64,000 nucleotides of DNA, from positions 2,480,001-2,544,000 of the forward strand of contig JABBOT010000004.1 in NCBI GenBank assembly GCA_016165875.1, written 5' to 3'. Every line of letters begins with the position of its first letter. Within the stretch, counting starts at the first letter, position 1. A program made the position numbers and the translations under genes. Positions 41,801-56,800 of the stretch are shown piece after piece. Source of the stretch: Acanthopleura granulata (lineage: Eukaryota; Mollusca; Polyplacophora; Chitonida; Chitonidae). The notes under the pieces are model-generated. The model ran no database searches. It was given only the letters and a program-made list of their open reading frames with translations, and had not been told where the DNA came from.

Positions 41801-44800
41801 GCTGAATGCCTTATGGCTGCTAGAACTGCTGCTGAATGCCATAGTCGGCACCGGAATATGACATAAGCTACGACTATGCTCGCAGTCATATGAATATATG
41901 AGCAAAGGGATCCCAGCAGAAAAATAGGGAAATGAACTGAATGTGAGAATCAGACATGCAAACTGTTGTAAACTTACTGTCACTTCAAAATCCTTCCCAA
42001 CAATAGGTTCCCAACAGGCCTTGATGGCAGCCTCCACATCTGGCAGTAAATCACCACCTGAAATGAGTTTTTTACTTATTTGTGTTGTTTACATTCATAT
42101 GCTCTGTAGAGAAGGCAGTCAGGTTTACATGTGCAGGAAACCCAAGGACTGAGTAAACCATCGTTCTCTGACGATGTTTACCATTAATAGGCAGCCAGGT
42201 TTATCAGTGGATGAAACCAGGGAACAAGAAGATAACCACTGCCTTCTGTCAGGTACCTGACAAACTTCCTGACCTGGAGCCAATGCCATATCAGGGAGAG
42301 CTACAAGACACGTACTACTGTGCCATCTCACTGGTCAGTGGACAAATTGATCTCAATGGAGAACACTTTGGCTAAGCCTGCTGGGAAGCAAGTGGCCAGT
42401 CAGGACAGGTAAAGCTGAAGTATGGCAATGGGACATATATTCAAGTAAAACTTCAGAGCAATATGTGGCATGCATTATAATTATTCTTGTACACAATTTC
42501 TTATGATATTATCAAATTACAACTTCTAGACAAGAAGTCATACTTTTTAACCAATGTGATCACAATGCAATGCTCTGACAATTTGTGTTGATGGTCCACA
42601 CATTGAAAAATTCCAAAGCTGCTTTGCCAACATTAAAAATCATGTTGTCAGAGAATACGGTGACAAACCTTTTCTGTCCTTCCCACCTTTCCACGAGTGA
42701 CATCGTGCATAAACACATGACGCAATACTTTCATAAGTCATCAGAAGATAAATTTATCAGGAATGTTGAGTGTTTTATGGAAAATAGATCATTTTTTTCC
42801 ACGAGTTTTTATCTCCCCATATAAATAACTTTCTTTCTGCCACATTTCATATGTATCAATCTTAACTGAGCAAACTTACTTTTACAAGATAATTATCTTT
42901 TCTATATACTGAAGTCTACATGGTACCTTCATAAATTTTCAAACTGCATTTAGCTGAAATGGTTATGTTATACAAAAGAATACAAACTGCAGTACAAAAT
43001 GTAATCTTGCTTACCATTTTCATATACATGTACTTACATATGCTTTTAGTGTATATATTTATATCACAACACTGGCAGAGTGGGACTGTTGTTCTGTGCA
43101 TAAATATGTGGATGGTTTCTACATAAAACCAGATCTGTGCACCCAAAACATGCAAGATCCATACATTGCTGTCAAACACACTACTTGCCATCAATTAGGA
43201 CGAACACTTACTATAGTCCTCTGTGTAGATGTTGATATTTTCCAAGGCCACTGGCTTATCAAGTGCATTGTACACTTGTGAGGTAAAGGAATCAAACTCT
43301 TCTGCAGATCCATTCTGCAAGACCATAGGCTGACCGTGTAAGGAGCTCCCTGTCAACTGGTTTGACTGAGCTGAAACAAGCAAAACAAGGATATGCTAAT
43401 CAGCATCTATGATTTTTACCATTTGGTTCATATAACCACATTACTCATGACCCAATGATTCAATGATCTTGTCCTGTCCATGAGAAATATATGCACATGA
43501 ACTACAATCAAATGCCTCCTGTAACAAAGCATTAATTGTACATCAGTGAGATTCTTGTGCTTGTCATTTATTTATTTTATTTTGATTGGTGTTTCATCCC
43601 CTGCTCCAGAATATTTCACTTATGCAATGGCAGCCAGCATTATGGTGGGAAGAAATTGGGCAGATCTCAGAACAAAGCCATGACAATCCTCAGACTTCTG
43701 ACAGACCTATACATGTACATGACTGAACTATTACAGTTAATGTTAGCTGCCCTCCTCTGTCAATGTTGACATAAATGTCACACTAAGTCCATGTGAATAG
43801 TCAACCAAAACTGCCGTCCTTCTGGATGATCATGCACTGTTAATGTTTGCTGGTGATTTATGCTGATGTTAATATGAATACAATTATCTGCTGAGAAACT
43901 GAAAATGGTGACCCATCATTTAGTACTGAAGTTCCCACCAGTAACCATTACCATTGTTGAACTTGTATGTGAATGAGTGATAATTTTTTTTTTCACTCAA
44001 CACCCATTTGTTTTTCACTAGAACGGTTACTCAATTATTGTTCATATGAATGAACCCCGGTGCTTTTCACTAGAATGGTTACCTAATCACTATTCAAGTG
44101 AATGGCTACCCCTGGTTGCTTTTCACTGTTATAGTTACCCAATAATTATTCATGTAAGTGGCTACCCCCAAGCTGCTTTCCACTAGAATGGTTACCTAAT
44201 TATTATTCATTTGAATGGCTACCTCACAGTAGCTTTTCATTAGAAATTCTACCTGATTCCTGTTGTCAATGCCTACACACAGTAGCTTTTCTTTAGATAT
44301 TAATGGTTATCTAATTACTCTTTATGTGAATGGCCACCCAAGACATGCTTTTCATGAGAAAGGTTACCAAATTATTATTCATGTCAATGGTGCTTTACAC
44401 ACCCTGCTTTTCATAAGAAAGGTTACCGAATTATTATTTGTGTCAGTGGTGCTTTTCATTAGAATCCAGTCTACATGTACCATTAGATTACTGCTCTGGG
44501 GAACCTCAGGTCAGAGCTCATGTGAATGCATCTCCAATTTATCATCACTTTCATGTCAGTGCCAGAACCAGCTGTTGACCTCATGTCAATGTTACTGTCC
44601 ATTACTATTCTAATTCATATATGGCCAATGCATGTACTGTTCGGATATAAATTATTATTTCCATACATCTGAGATATGTTTTAGAGCATTTCTTGTTACT
44701 AATAAAAATCACACCTGTTATCCCAGTCCAACAGGCTAGGGTACAGAGCACAGCAAGCCAGGAAATACTGCAGATTTTGTACCCTTGTTATTTCACAAAC

Positions 44801-47800
44801 TTGGCTTAATGTTGGTTTGTTACTACAGCAGAATTTACACTGTGTACAATGTACGTAGCACTTAAAATGCTTTCAGTGAGAGGAAATTTTGTATTTGTTG
44901 AATAGCAGCTAATGGTTTGTCAGTTATAGTTCAATTACAGAATACATGTGACTGTCTGGACAAATCAAAAATGCCTGGATGTAAGACAGCTCATCTTAAG
45001 GATTGTCTACTTTTGGAGATTTGGTTACATTTTTGGACAATATAGGGCCAAATGTGTAAAAGATAAATTTGGGAAACTACAGAACAGAGCTAAAAAATAT
45101 GGAATTTACAGGTTATGGTGGATGTCCTGCTACAGCTATATTAGGATGCACTCATTTTCAAATTCAGGGTAAGAAAGACTTAACCAGTAACCTGGAAATT
45201 AAGACATAGGCTGTATGCTGTTTGCTGAAAGACGCTTAGAAAAAAAACTTCCATCCTAACGAGAGCGGGTCTAAATGTCATTGAAATGAATCTATGCTCG
45301 TTTGGACAAGGGAAATGTAACAAAAAGTTCTCCACAGAAAAGTGGCACGATAAGAAGAATATGCTCATTATAAAGCGGGAAGTTTTTTGCTGGCTGAGTA
45401 CCAAGTAGTACTGGTACTGCAAGGTACCCTAAAACGTGATATATCAATCCGCACATACTATAAATAGCAACAAAACTGAGCCTACTTGTATCGCCGTGAA
45501 TAACCTATTGAGCCTAACAATTCTGATAGTTTTTGCCATATGGGTTTGCTGACAAAATGCGGACTATAGTGAGAGTTGAATAATGTCACCCGTGACTTGT
45601 CCTAATTTCGATTTATCCTAACAGAGGTCAATTTATCAGTAAAAACTCCCAGAATATTCCCAGGTACATGTACATAATTACATGTTATAGGCTTCATGTT
45701 TGAACTACCATTATATCTGAAAGCTAGTACTGGTAATTTATTTATTTGGTTGGTGTTTTACGCCATACTCAAGAATATTTCACTTATACGACAACTGCCA
45801 GCATTATAGTGGGAGGAAATCAGGCAGAGCCCAAGGGAAACCCATGACCATTCCCAAGTTGCTGGCAGACCTTCCCACATACGGCAGAGGAAGCCAGCAT
45901 GACCTGGACTTGAACTCACAGCAACCGCATCAGTGGGAGGCTTTGGGTCATTGAGCTAACCAACTGAGCCACGGAGGCCTCTACTGGTAATAAGTCTGTT
46001 CTCTCTCTCAGCCATACATTAGCAGATTTCTTAAACAGCACTATGTTCAATGAATATTAAACACAACCCATAAATTATGTTAGTGACAGATCCATTCAAC
46101 AGCTTATCTTAGATTCAGAGTCATAAGCATATGTATTACTGACCCCAGGCTAACAAAGTAACCACCAGTGACAACAGCTAGCCATGTAAGTGTATTTCTG
46201 GTACCTAAAGCAACATGTACATTGTAATATTAAAAAGAAAATATTTTATTTACTTGTATGAATAAAGAGATTAGGTTGGAATTTCATACAGACTCTTGTT
46301 GCAAAAGTCATCAAGGCTTGCATATGCTCAGTAGGGAATGTGACAGATGTTATAACCTACAATACACCTGACCACAATACTACATTATCCTGACCATTCA
46401 AGGCAGTATTCTCTCATTTCATTTAAAGTAATAAACAATTGCAAATGCTGATATATTTACATTCATGTAAACCTGAGCAGTACATGTATTGAGATAACAA
46501 GCTGTGCACATGTATATGCATACATGTCACAAGTGGGAAAGTTTCTCAGTAACTTCCGAAAAGACCATGGTTCAATTTGGCACTCTTGTTTTCTCCACCC
46601 ATAACGCCGATTGCCATGATGTAAGTGAAAAATATTTGAGCTTGGCCTTAATGAACAGGCAAATAAAAATATAAACAGTACAGAGATATGGTTATATAGT
46701 AAGAGTTTACTATTATATTTATAAATGAAAGAGCATATAACTTTCATGTCACTCTTGATGTTAAGAAAAATACTGACATTCATTATTATCAATACACAAT
46801 TTGTTTCATTTGAAAGATACTGTTCAGATAGTTTACCCTAGACACTGTGGTTTTCTAGGCTCATAAAGCCGATCACCATGGTGTTAGTGAAAACATTCTT
46901 GAGTTTGGCCTTAATGAACAGTGAAATAAATAATACATGTACATAAATATAATATATAGGATATAGCCATATAAATACAGTAATAGTTTACTATTTATAT
47001 AAACTGGAGAGCATTCATACTTCATGTTTCTCTGAATTTTAAGAAATATACTCTCCCGTAATCATCAATATGGATATATAATTTTATACCTGTAAAGGAT
47101 AGTGTTCAAATATGAAGTTGTTTAGTTAATATACATTGCACATTACGACAGCAATAATAAAACCATTTCCAGCTTTGCTAGACAAATGTATTGCTTCAAG
47201 TATTACATCCGGTGCTGTCACCTATATGAGAAGAAACCAGAGATTTGCTAATAAGAACATGTCTGTCCTGTCTAACAGATGCATCAATGCCTTTTTATCA
47301 TGCTTAACTTAGGGTGTCTAACAATTTGGCTAAGGGATAAATGCAGAACAATATGTGGAAAACACAGTTTCTTCAATGCACCACTTCAAAGTACAGTCTG
47401 AAAAGTACCAGATGCACATGTATAGATGGCTGAGACAGAAGAGAGTATCCAAATCTTTTGATTTATCATACATGTAAATGCAAAATTTGTGTACCTATGC
47501 AACACTTTTTAACTATGTGTGGGTGAAAGAGAATGAAAGTAATTTATTCTGCAGTTGTGTTGATGTTTGAGCATATTCTGTTAGTATCAATTTATACATG
47601 TGTATAAACATATCATCAATCAATGTATCTGGTTTTTGTATAATAATTCCAAAACTTATAATTAATATATATCCTTACTTGATTGCACCCATGTAGTATT
47701 GATTATGTCTGCAAGTTATGCATATACATCTGATAGCTATAGTATGTTTGCCTGATATGTATTACTGAAACTATAATCCTGTTCAACATCAATGTTACAT

Positions 47801-50800
47801 ATGCATTTGGTCATAAACCATCCAACCTCCCTTTGCTGTACATCATATGAGACAAAAATTTTCTTAATTTCCTTGTGTGAAAGTGCACAGGCTTCACATG
47901 ATATTTACAATATAGAACGCTCATAGAGACCGCATTACACTGTCAATGACTTTACTTTCGTTGGGTGCAAGCATGGTACTGTTTTGTTTTGTGCTATATT
48001 TAGCCTTCAATGGGCTAATACGCATGGCGGCACGGCTGATCGTCCTTTGACGTTGTTCGTCAGACAATAGGACTTCGGTAGTGATTCGGCCTAGTTCAAC
48101 GAGATATATTCCGCGCTTTGATTTAAGAACAACATGAAGATGGTCATATTAAGGCCAAAACATTAATACTTGTTGTATTCATGCTAATGTATCCTTTTAT
48201 TTTTCATAGTGGAATAGCAATGTATAAAAGTGTCCGAGGATGTAACATTTTATATCCTTGCTGGCACCTTTCAATATAAACTAGACTCTAAGTGGAACTT
48301 GACTGATCACTTTTAGACAAAATGAAGGCAATATTTACATGTACATGTGTTTATGTGCACAAAAGCATGTGAATTACCTACATCATGATTGACAGATGTG
48401 TCCACTAAATGTTCACACCTCTTTATTGCACAAGTTTATACACATTTATGTACCAATATCAGCCAAGAAAAGCTTCCAAGTTTGTGTATTGTTTGTACAC
48501 AGGCTTCACAAACCTCCTAGCCACTTGCCACATTTATACACAGATACCTTACTCAACAATAGACCTTTCCAGAAACTAGGTTATCTCCCCCTGGTATTCA
48601 GTCACTGCTGTGAGTGATTGTGCATTCTGCACATGCCCACATAATGACAACTTTTTGGGGCTAATTTAGTCAGGTTAGCTTCCCAACCCACCTTGGTTAA
48701 AGACATACGTGGTGGCGGTTGTCATAATGTAGAATGTGTAGGAGAGAGGGGTGAGGGATAAAGAATTAATTAACATGAGCATTAGCAGGAGAAAATCTGT
48801 TATATTGAAATTTGTATCTTGACAGTCTGTAAAATGAAAGTAAAAGCAGCCCTATATACATGTGCACAGGTAGATGTGTGACTAGGCATTCAGCTTTAGT
48901 GGAAAACGAAAGACCCAATCATAAAGAAAATTTCTCTGTATGATGCTTTGATGTTAATTACCCCTATATCACCCACTGATGTACATTATATGACATCTAT
49001 ATGACACTTTGATGTTCTTTATGATATGAGAAGCACAGCATTCCTGGCTTCCTTCCAGCCCCAATGAACACTGTTGAACGATTCTCTTGACACCAACCCG
49101 ACCTAATTCCTTACTCTACATGTGCATACTTTCTTAGTTTTAAGTGACTGGGAAAGCTTTGGGAATATTTCGTTACCATCTTTCGCCACCCAGTGGATTC
49201 TCGCTACAATTTTATTTGCACAAAGATTTTAAGTTAAAACTGTGTTAAGGTTCTCATTACTTGGTATAAAGTGACAGTCAGGGTAATCTTGGGATTTTCT
49301 TAATTATATCTCTTGAGCAGAACTTTGTGTTATTTGTACCTGCGTATCTAAGTCACTACACTTTGTAAGTTACTTGTAGGTTTTGCATGTATTCAATGCA
49401 CTGCTTAATTCATAGTAATTTGCTTTTTGTTACAGTTTCATATATGATGGCATTTTTCTGCAACAAAAAGTAATATGTTCATTTGTACTGCTTAATTATT
49501 TCATTGGTGTTTTGTGCCAATATTTCACTTATATGACTGTGGCAAGCATTTTAGTGGGAGGAAACCCTGCAGAGTCCAGGAAAACCTAGAGAGGAAACCA
49601 GTATGAACTGGACCTGAACTTGCAGCAACCGCACTGGTGAGACGCTTTTGGGTTATTACCATCCACTAGGATGCTAACCACCTTGGCTACAGAGGCCCCT
49701 CATTTGTATTGTGTTACATTCATTTCAGAACTAGATTTTGTTATAAACTTGGAGATATATACAGCTTAGAAATCTTGACAACAGGTGTGCCTTACTACAA
49801 AACAGTGTAGGTGTACACAAGTTTGAATTTGATCCTTCATAGGTGAGATATAATTTAAATAACAGACCTCCTTGGTAATACGATCCTCTATTTGTAATTT
49901 CTGACTTTTCAATAAGTGTAAAGTAGACCTGTATTTCTGTTAAACAGTTATAAAAATGTATTTTCTTTTAAAGGTATTTAGGAGCTGGAGTAACAAAGAC
50001 ACATTACTTAAGGATAACAAACTCGTTCACTTTAAGGAAGGATCCACCACATACAATGCCCTACCACCCCTTCTTGTGATGTTATTTTTCATTCCATTCC
50101 CAGTTAAAGCAATGACGTCAAGAAAGATTGAACATTAAACAAATCAATACGTTGGACATCCTTTGATCCACTTGAAATAATACTGATTCTGATTGGTCAA
50201 ATGTGTCTTTGTCATTGGCAGAGGGAAAGGTCTATTACTGGCAACATTTCAACATATATTCTTGGATCGTTTTCAAACAAAATGTCACCATTAATAAAGT
50301 TGAGGGGTCTGTTCTCCATAAGTGATGAATCTTTTTAGTTAATATGAAGACACATGATTAAAAAGGCAGTTTTATTCATGTATGATGAGTCACTTGCTAT
50401 TAGAACTACATGTATACAAGCAAGCATAATGTCATGCCTCAATCAAGTGGAGACAGACCCCAGAAGTCACATAGCTATACTTGTGCACCAGAATGAGCTA
50501 ACCTTGATTCTGGGCTGTCTATAGTATTGCAATAAGGAACAGGTGTATTTCATTGTATTTCCAGTTATGGAAAATAAGACTTTATCTTGTAACGCTTCCC
50601 TGGAAGCACAGAATCATATACAGTAAAAATGTGCCCAGGGTCCATGTATCAATGGGTCAAATAACCCTGTGTTAATGCGCCCAATGATCACCCTAGCTGT
50701 AAGAACTTGTTAAAGAGGATTTCGTCCATTAGTGTGTTAAACCCTGAATGCATGCATATACATTCATGGACATATAGAAAAAATTACATGTTTCCAGTAA

Positions 50801-53800
50801 CAAACCTTGAGAAAATCTTGCTTCCAAGCACTTTTATCTTTTATTCCCATATGGAATAAAACGTATACAAAATCATGGCGTTAGATAAATGTTGTTACAG
50901 TTGGTGATGAGAAACAAGGAACCCCAGCTTATTTGGATCCTTGGATTTGATTTATAGCCACCAGAGCTTTGGACAAATGCAGGAACTTGTACAAATGCAT
51001 TGTCCACGACCATACACTGGCAGCGGCCAGTTAAGTCAATAAAACACAACATAATACAACATTTAAATTTAAAACTTTAATTCAGTTTTGTACAACAAAT
51101 ATACTAAACCTTCTATACTTTAATCTTTAATAATCTTTAACAATTATGGAATCAACATATGTGTATACATAAATACACATGAACACCTATCCCTTTAACC
51201 ATGACATGCGAATTAACAATCTGAAAAGAAACTTGCACTAATTTGTTAGTGACAGTCACACATGCATTAGTATAAATTTATAGGTCCACATATAATGTGC
51301 CAATATATTCCATTAGCCATCACTAACAATGCCTGTGGATGAGAATGGACACATATACAAAATTAATAACATACAGGGAGCCCAAAACATAAGGACCTGT
51401 TAGGGAAAATCATCAGCTTTCAATCTGGGTCAAAATTTACTATTGTTTCTGTCTGGAACACATCTTAAGAGCACCCCAAATGACCTAAGATTTTGTACAT
51501 GAGTAAGTTACTTGTTTTTCCTAATTCTGAGACTTCTACTGGTTTTAAACGGATGTATTCAGATTTATTTGGTAAGTAAGGGGATATCCTACTGGAAAAA
51601 TGTAAGTTTGGGTGCCAAAAATAATATTTCATAATATAAATTTGCATCTAAAAATGCTTTTCTTTAGGTCCTTAGGGTAAATAAATTTCAAAGCTCTTGA
51701 TGAGATCAGATTTAAGTGTGAACAAACTACCCAGTATCACATGTCTCACTCAATCATGCTCATATACACACATCAATCTGATTTCTCACATCCAAGTATG
51801 GAATCAGTATTGAGTTCCATTATGTCGAGAGATGATGGGGCAATTATACAATCTGCAGTGTGTATCACTTTATGCAATTCAGGGGATGTATATAGAAGTG
51901 AGAATGAACATCAAAATGCCTCCCAACAGAAACCTATATGCAATAACAATGATATTGCTCGTAGGCTTGATGTCTGTGAGATGAAAGTGGTCAAACAGCG
52001 AATTCTTGAATGACCACGTTGGCTATGATTGGAGGACAGTGAGGAAAGACTCACTTTTAATAGTCAAACAAGTAGGAATATGACAAGCAAAAAAAGACCT
52101 TGTCATCCTTTAAGACAGACACGATATTCCAAGTCCACATCAAAACTGACATCACAAATGTACACCATTGCACCTGCTACAGCCTCACAAGAAAAAGAGG
52201 TTCAAAGTAAGTTACTTGTAAAGGTGGGCGTATGTCCAAATCGATAAAATGACTCTACACAAACCACTTGCATGGACAAGTTTGAGAAACTTTACAATAA
52301 TGAGCATTGGGGAGCATCAGACCAGATTGAGTTGTAATTTAGGTTTAAATGAACTTTAAAAACTGCATATCACTTTGTAAATATGATGTGTACAAATCAG
52401 TGAATGTGAATGGATATTTCCATGTGTAATAAATTTCACCTCTCCAAAACATTTTTTCTGGGATAACACTACAAACATGCTTCAAACTATAAACATGCTT
52501 CAGCATACTGGTGAATAACTGTCATTACCATCAGCATTTAGGTGAATACCACCTATGATATAATGTATTAAAAACATCTGTAACTTTCAGTTGACACAAT
52601 TGTAAGAGGTAAAATCCCTCTGCCGTCTCTGATACTGGTAGAGATCAACAACATGTTTTAACCTACCATGGTACTGTTGTAGCTGTTCGTATTTGGGGCC
52701 GTGCTTGTAGCGGATCAGCTTCAGGTGGACAATTTGACCAGTTGTGCGCAGCACGTCTACAGCTTGGTGATTCGTAAACCCTTGCAATGATTGACCATCC
52801 ACCTGAGAAGACACAAAAGTTTATGCAGGTATTAATTCTTGCACACCTGAATTCTCACTGCAATTCTTGAACATTTTTTGGCGTTTGAAGGCCACATAGA
52901 GAGCTGGCTTAATTCTGCTGGTTAAACTACACATTTTGGAAGTTTTGGAAGATGCAGAGGGGTATACAGCACCTTAAATGCTGCAAAAATGTTAAGAGTA
53001 ATTTTCTTTTGGACACAATGTGAGTCAGTTAACAAGCTCAGAGTGATTGGTTTGATTTAGACCAACTCAAACACTGTGTCAAATAATGAAGTATTTGTTT
53101 CTTTACATATTTTTTTTTTATAAATATACACTTCAGGAAAGCTTGTAAACTCACTTCCACTATTTGGTCGTTGACTGCTATTCTCCCATCCACAGCTGCA
53201 GCACTGCCCTCTCCTATACTTTTCACAAAGATACCAGATAATTCATCTGAAACGGAGAAATATGCCCTCCACGTAAATGAACTATTCAACTACAAAACAT
53301 ATTTTCATCAGTAAAGCCTCTTCAAATTACGTAGCCTTTTAGTGCGTTCAAATATGAAAATAAAAAGATAAATGACTGATCAACACAATACATGAACCTG
53401 GTATTCTTGATTGAAAAGATCTGTCATGTCTGTTACAATTGGGTGTACTGCATGTTGAAAATGACCTTTAGGTAGTATACAGTGTTATCTGGGTTACAAG
53501 TAGATTTGGCTTAAAACATATAAGAAAACCATCAGGAGAAAATCAACACTAAATTAACAGACCATGATGCATGCAACAATTCTAGTTACAGCTCTCCCTC
53601 AATATAACATGCTTCACTACCACACGTGCTTCAATATAACATGGTCACACGTGTCCCCCAAAGTCTCAAAAACTTACACACATCTGTACACAGTTTCAAA
53701 AGTTTCAGCAAATCTTCAAATTTTGTTTATTCTTTGCATTCAGAAGCTTGGTTATTTAGTAATTATTGAATAAAAACCATTACATTATGTTGATTTACAT

Positions 53801-56800
53801 TACAGTTAACATCCAACATCACACTACGTCTGTTCCTACATTATAAAAGTCTCAAGTTATCAGTAGCTAACAAACTGCATATAACATGCTTCACTTATAA
53901 CACAGTAGGCAGATCTGTCCCTCAACAACAGCATTGTAATGAGGGAGCGGTGTACTATACAATGTTATTACTCGCCTTCACTCGTTGACTTCTCCCCTCC
54001 AACATAGCCAGCTATGGTGATGCCAAGTCCCTGAGAATCTTTAATGAGCTCCACCTCAAACATTTCCACGTCAGGGGAATCAGAGCCTGTATCATCTGGT
54101 TGCTGAAATGGGCAGTAAATTGTCAACTCTGTCACTTCCATCCAAAATAGTCTACATATTTCTACATCAAATCAGGAGGGATTAATTCTCTCCAACATGT
54201 AGTAAAATACTGTAGATCCATTATTTTCCACTGTGACAAACTAATTTCCATCAGAATTTAGTATCCACTAATCTAGGTTTTAAATGCTTCATTGATGCAG
54301 ACAATTTTCAAAATTTTACAGAACATACCATAAATTATGGACCATAAGATGTATAGTGCTTTAACCCTGAAATACTTAGAGAACAAAATGAGACGTGAGG
54401 CTCAATAACATTGAAACTAAATGTCTGTATCTAAAGTTTGAACAGTATGGTGAACAAAACTGATTATACCTCACAGTAGTTTCCATAGGGCCATGAATAA
54501 AACAGTGTGCAATACATGATTCACGACTAACTTGTTCAAGCAAAGCAACAATATGCTCACAAAGTAGCATCCCACCTTCTTAAGCCACTAGAAAATGTCA
54601 CAAGATAATGGATAGTTAATTATTATGTAGTTATCTCCCTTTGTCAGCTCTCTTTAACTGCTTGTTTCTAACGTAAACATTCCAACAATGGCTAGCTGAT
54701 TTAGCAAGGATATATAATTTAAGTGATATCCCATCCCAATATCTGTATACTGTAAGAGCATTCATGGCAGGGAATTCACCCAAGGATTAATCACATTAAG
54801 CCTGCAATCACAATAGGGATTACATACAGCCCTGGTAGAGTCAGATTGTGTAAGCACCCACATCACAGAATACAGTTCAGGACAGGTCAAATTTTGTCAT
54901 CTTTCTCATCAGGGATTGCAGTCATGACTTAGTCAGATTGTGCTAGAATTCACATCAAGGATTACACTTCAGGTTAGATCAGATTGTGCCAGCATTCACA
55001 TCAGGGATTACAGGTCAGGTTAGGTCAGATTTTGTCAGCATTCACATCACAGACAACAGTTCAGATTAGGTGAGATTGTGCCAGCATTCACATCAGAGAC
55101 AACAGTTTACGTTAGGTGAGCATTTGCCAACATTCACATCAGGGATTACAGGTCAGGTTAGGTCAGATTGTGCCAGCATTCACATCAGGGATTACAGGTC
55201 AGGTTACATCAGATTTTGTCAGCATTCACATCAGAGACAACAGTTCACGTTAAGTGAGCATTTGCCAACGTTCACATCAGGCATTACAGGTCAGGTTAGG
55301 TCAGATTGTGCCAGCATTCACATCAGGGATTACAGGTCAGGTTACATCAGATTTTGTCAGCATTCACATCAGAGACAACAGTTCACGTTAAGTGAGCATT
55401 TGCCAACGTTCACATCAGGCATTACAGGTCAGGTTAGGTCAGATTGTGCCAGCATTCACATCAGGGATTACAGGTCAGGTTACATCAGATTGTGTCAGCA
55501 TTCACATCAGAGACAACAGTTCACGTTAAGTGAGCATTTGCCAACGTTCACATCAGGCATTACAGGTCAGGTTAGGTCAGATTGTGCCAGCATTCACATC
55601 AGGGATTACAGGTCAGGTTACATCAGATTTTGTCAGCATTCACATCAGAGACAACAGTTCACGTTAAGTGAGCATTTGCCAACGTTCACATCAGGCATTA
55701 CAGGTCAGGTTAGGTCAGATTGTGCCAACATTCACATCAGGGATTACAGTTCAGGTTAGGTCCAAATTTCCCAACATTTACATCAGGGATTACAGGTGAG
55801 GTTAGGTCAGATTTTGCCAACATTCACATTGGGGACTGAAGTTATGACTTAGTCGGAATGTTCAAATATTCACATCGAACCAGTAAATATAGCCGAGGTT
55901 TGGTCAGACTGTGTCGATGCTTACATCAGGGACAATGTCATGGTGTTGCCTCTTCAAGCTGGAATTGCAATCATGGTTAAGTCAGACTATGTCAGTATTG
56001 ACATCACAGATTTCTACCAAGGTTTAGTCACACTGTGCCAGCATTAACATCAAGGTGTTTTCAGATTGTGTTGATCTATGACTTACTGGATAAACCTCCA
56101 CTGCTCCAAGAAACCCAGGAAGGATCGGTGGGTTGGATCGGAGACTCTTCATCTGTTCTTCTGTCAGCCCCGAGAGATCAATATTCTCTTGGCTGTCTGA
56201 ACCAAACAGATTCTGTAACTGTTCATCCAGCTGGTTGGTGGGAATGATGGGGGCATGGGCGACGGGGTTAGGGGCTGGTTCCATGACGGCACGGGCCACA
56301 ACCAGACGTACATGACTGCCAGACTGACGCAGGACGGATGCTACCTGCTCGGAGCTCATACCCCTCACATTCACATCCCCTATTTGGAGAATGTGGTCGC
56401 CACTCCGTAACCTACCGTCCTGTACAAATTCACAAGGCAGATCACATTTAAAACTTGACTGCTGTTTAACTACAGTTATGAATACACCTATTTCAATTAC
56501 ATATACTATACATAGGCAGCCAGGTATGCTTATAATAAATGATTACTACATATAACTAACATTTCTTCAGTGACAGTTACCTTGACAGTTTTAGACAATA
56601 AACTTATAAAATCATCATGTCAAACTGACAATAATTCTTTAGCAAAAATCTAATAAGGGAAATGCCATTTTTTTAAAAGTAAAATATAATTTTTTTAATT
56701 ACAAACATTTTAATTTTATCAATTTATAGAAGCAAGCACTAGGTTGACAGTAGACAATTATTAGAAGCTTATGACACTCACATTATCTGCCACCCCTCCA

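Larger units (their letters stand above)
40918..43211 (-). other. introns before PDZ4
   Basis: 40918-41977 holds a full-length SINE (40990-41236). 42058-43211 shows no recognisable element. Confidence 0.6.
43371..52666 (-). other. 9.3-kb intron between PDZ3 and the linker exon
   Basis: Holds SINE copies (43567-43708, 45735-45980, 49493-49700), a 57-bp tandem array (44008-44470), a diverged direct duplication (about 46588-47125), and on the plus strand a long broken reading frame (51684-52250). An extra exon of this gene with phase 1 at both ends could be hidden here but none was recognised. Confidence 0.6.
52803..56781 (-). other. introns within PDZ3 and between PDZ2 and PDZ3
   Basis: 52803-53154 and 56420-56781 show nothing. 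53247-53975 holds a copy of the 80-bp dispersed repeat (53888-53955) next to the exon. 54103-56086 holds the 46/138-bp tandem array (about 54830-55990). Confidence 0.6.

Noticed and set aside
44263..44613. 116-codon plus-strand frame
   Set aside because: Covers the 57-bp tandem array and adjacent AT-rich DNA; no recognisable protein features.
55070..55759. 229-codon plus-strand open frame
   Set aside because: It follows the 138-bp repeat unit, whose length is divisible by three; the frame is a by-product of the array.
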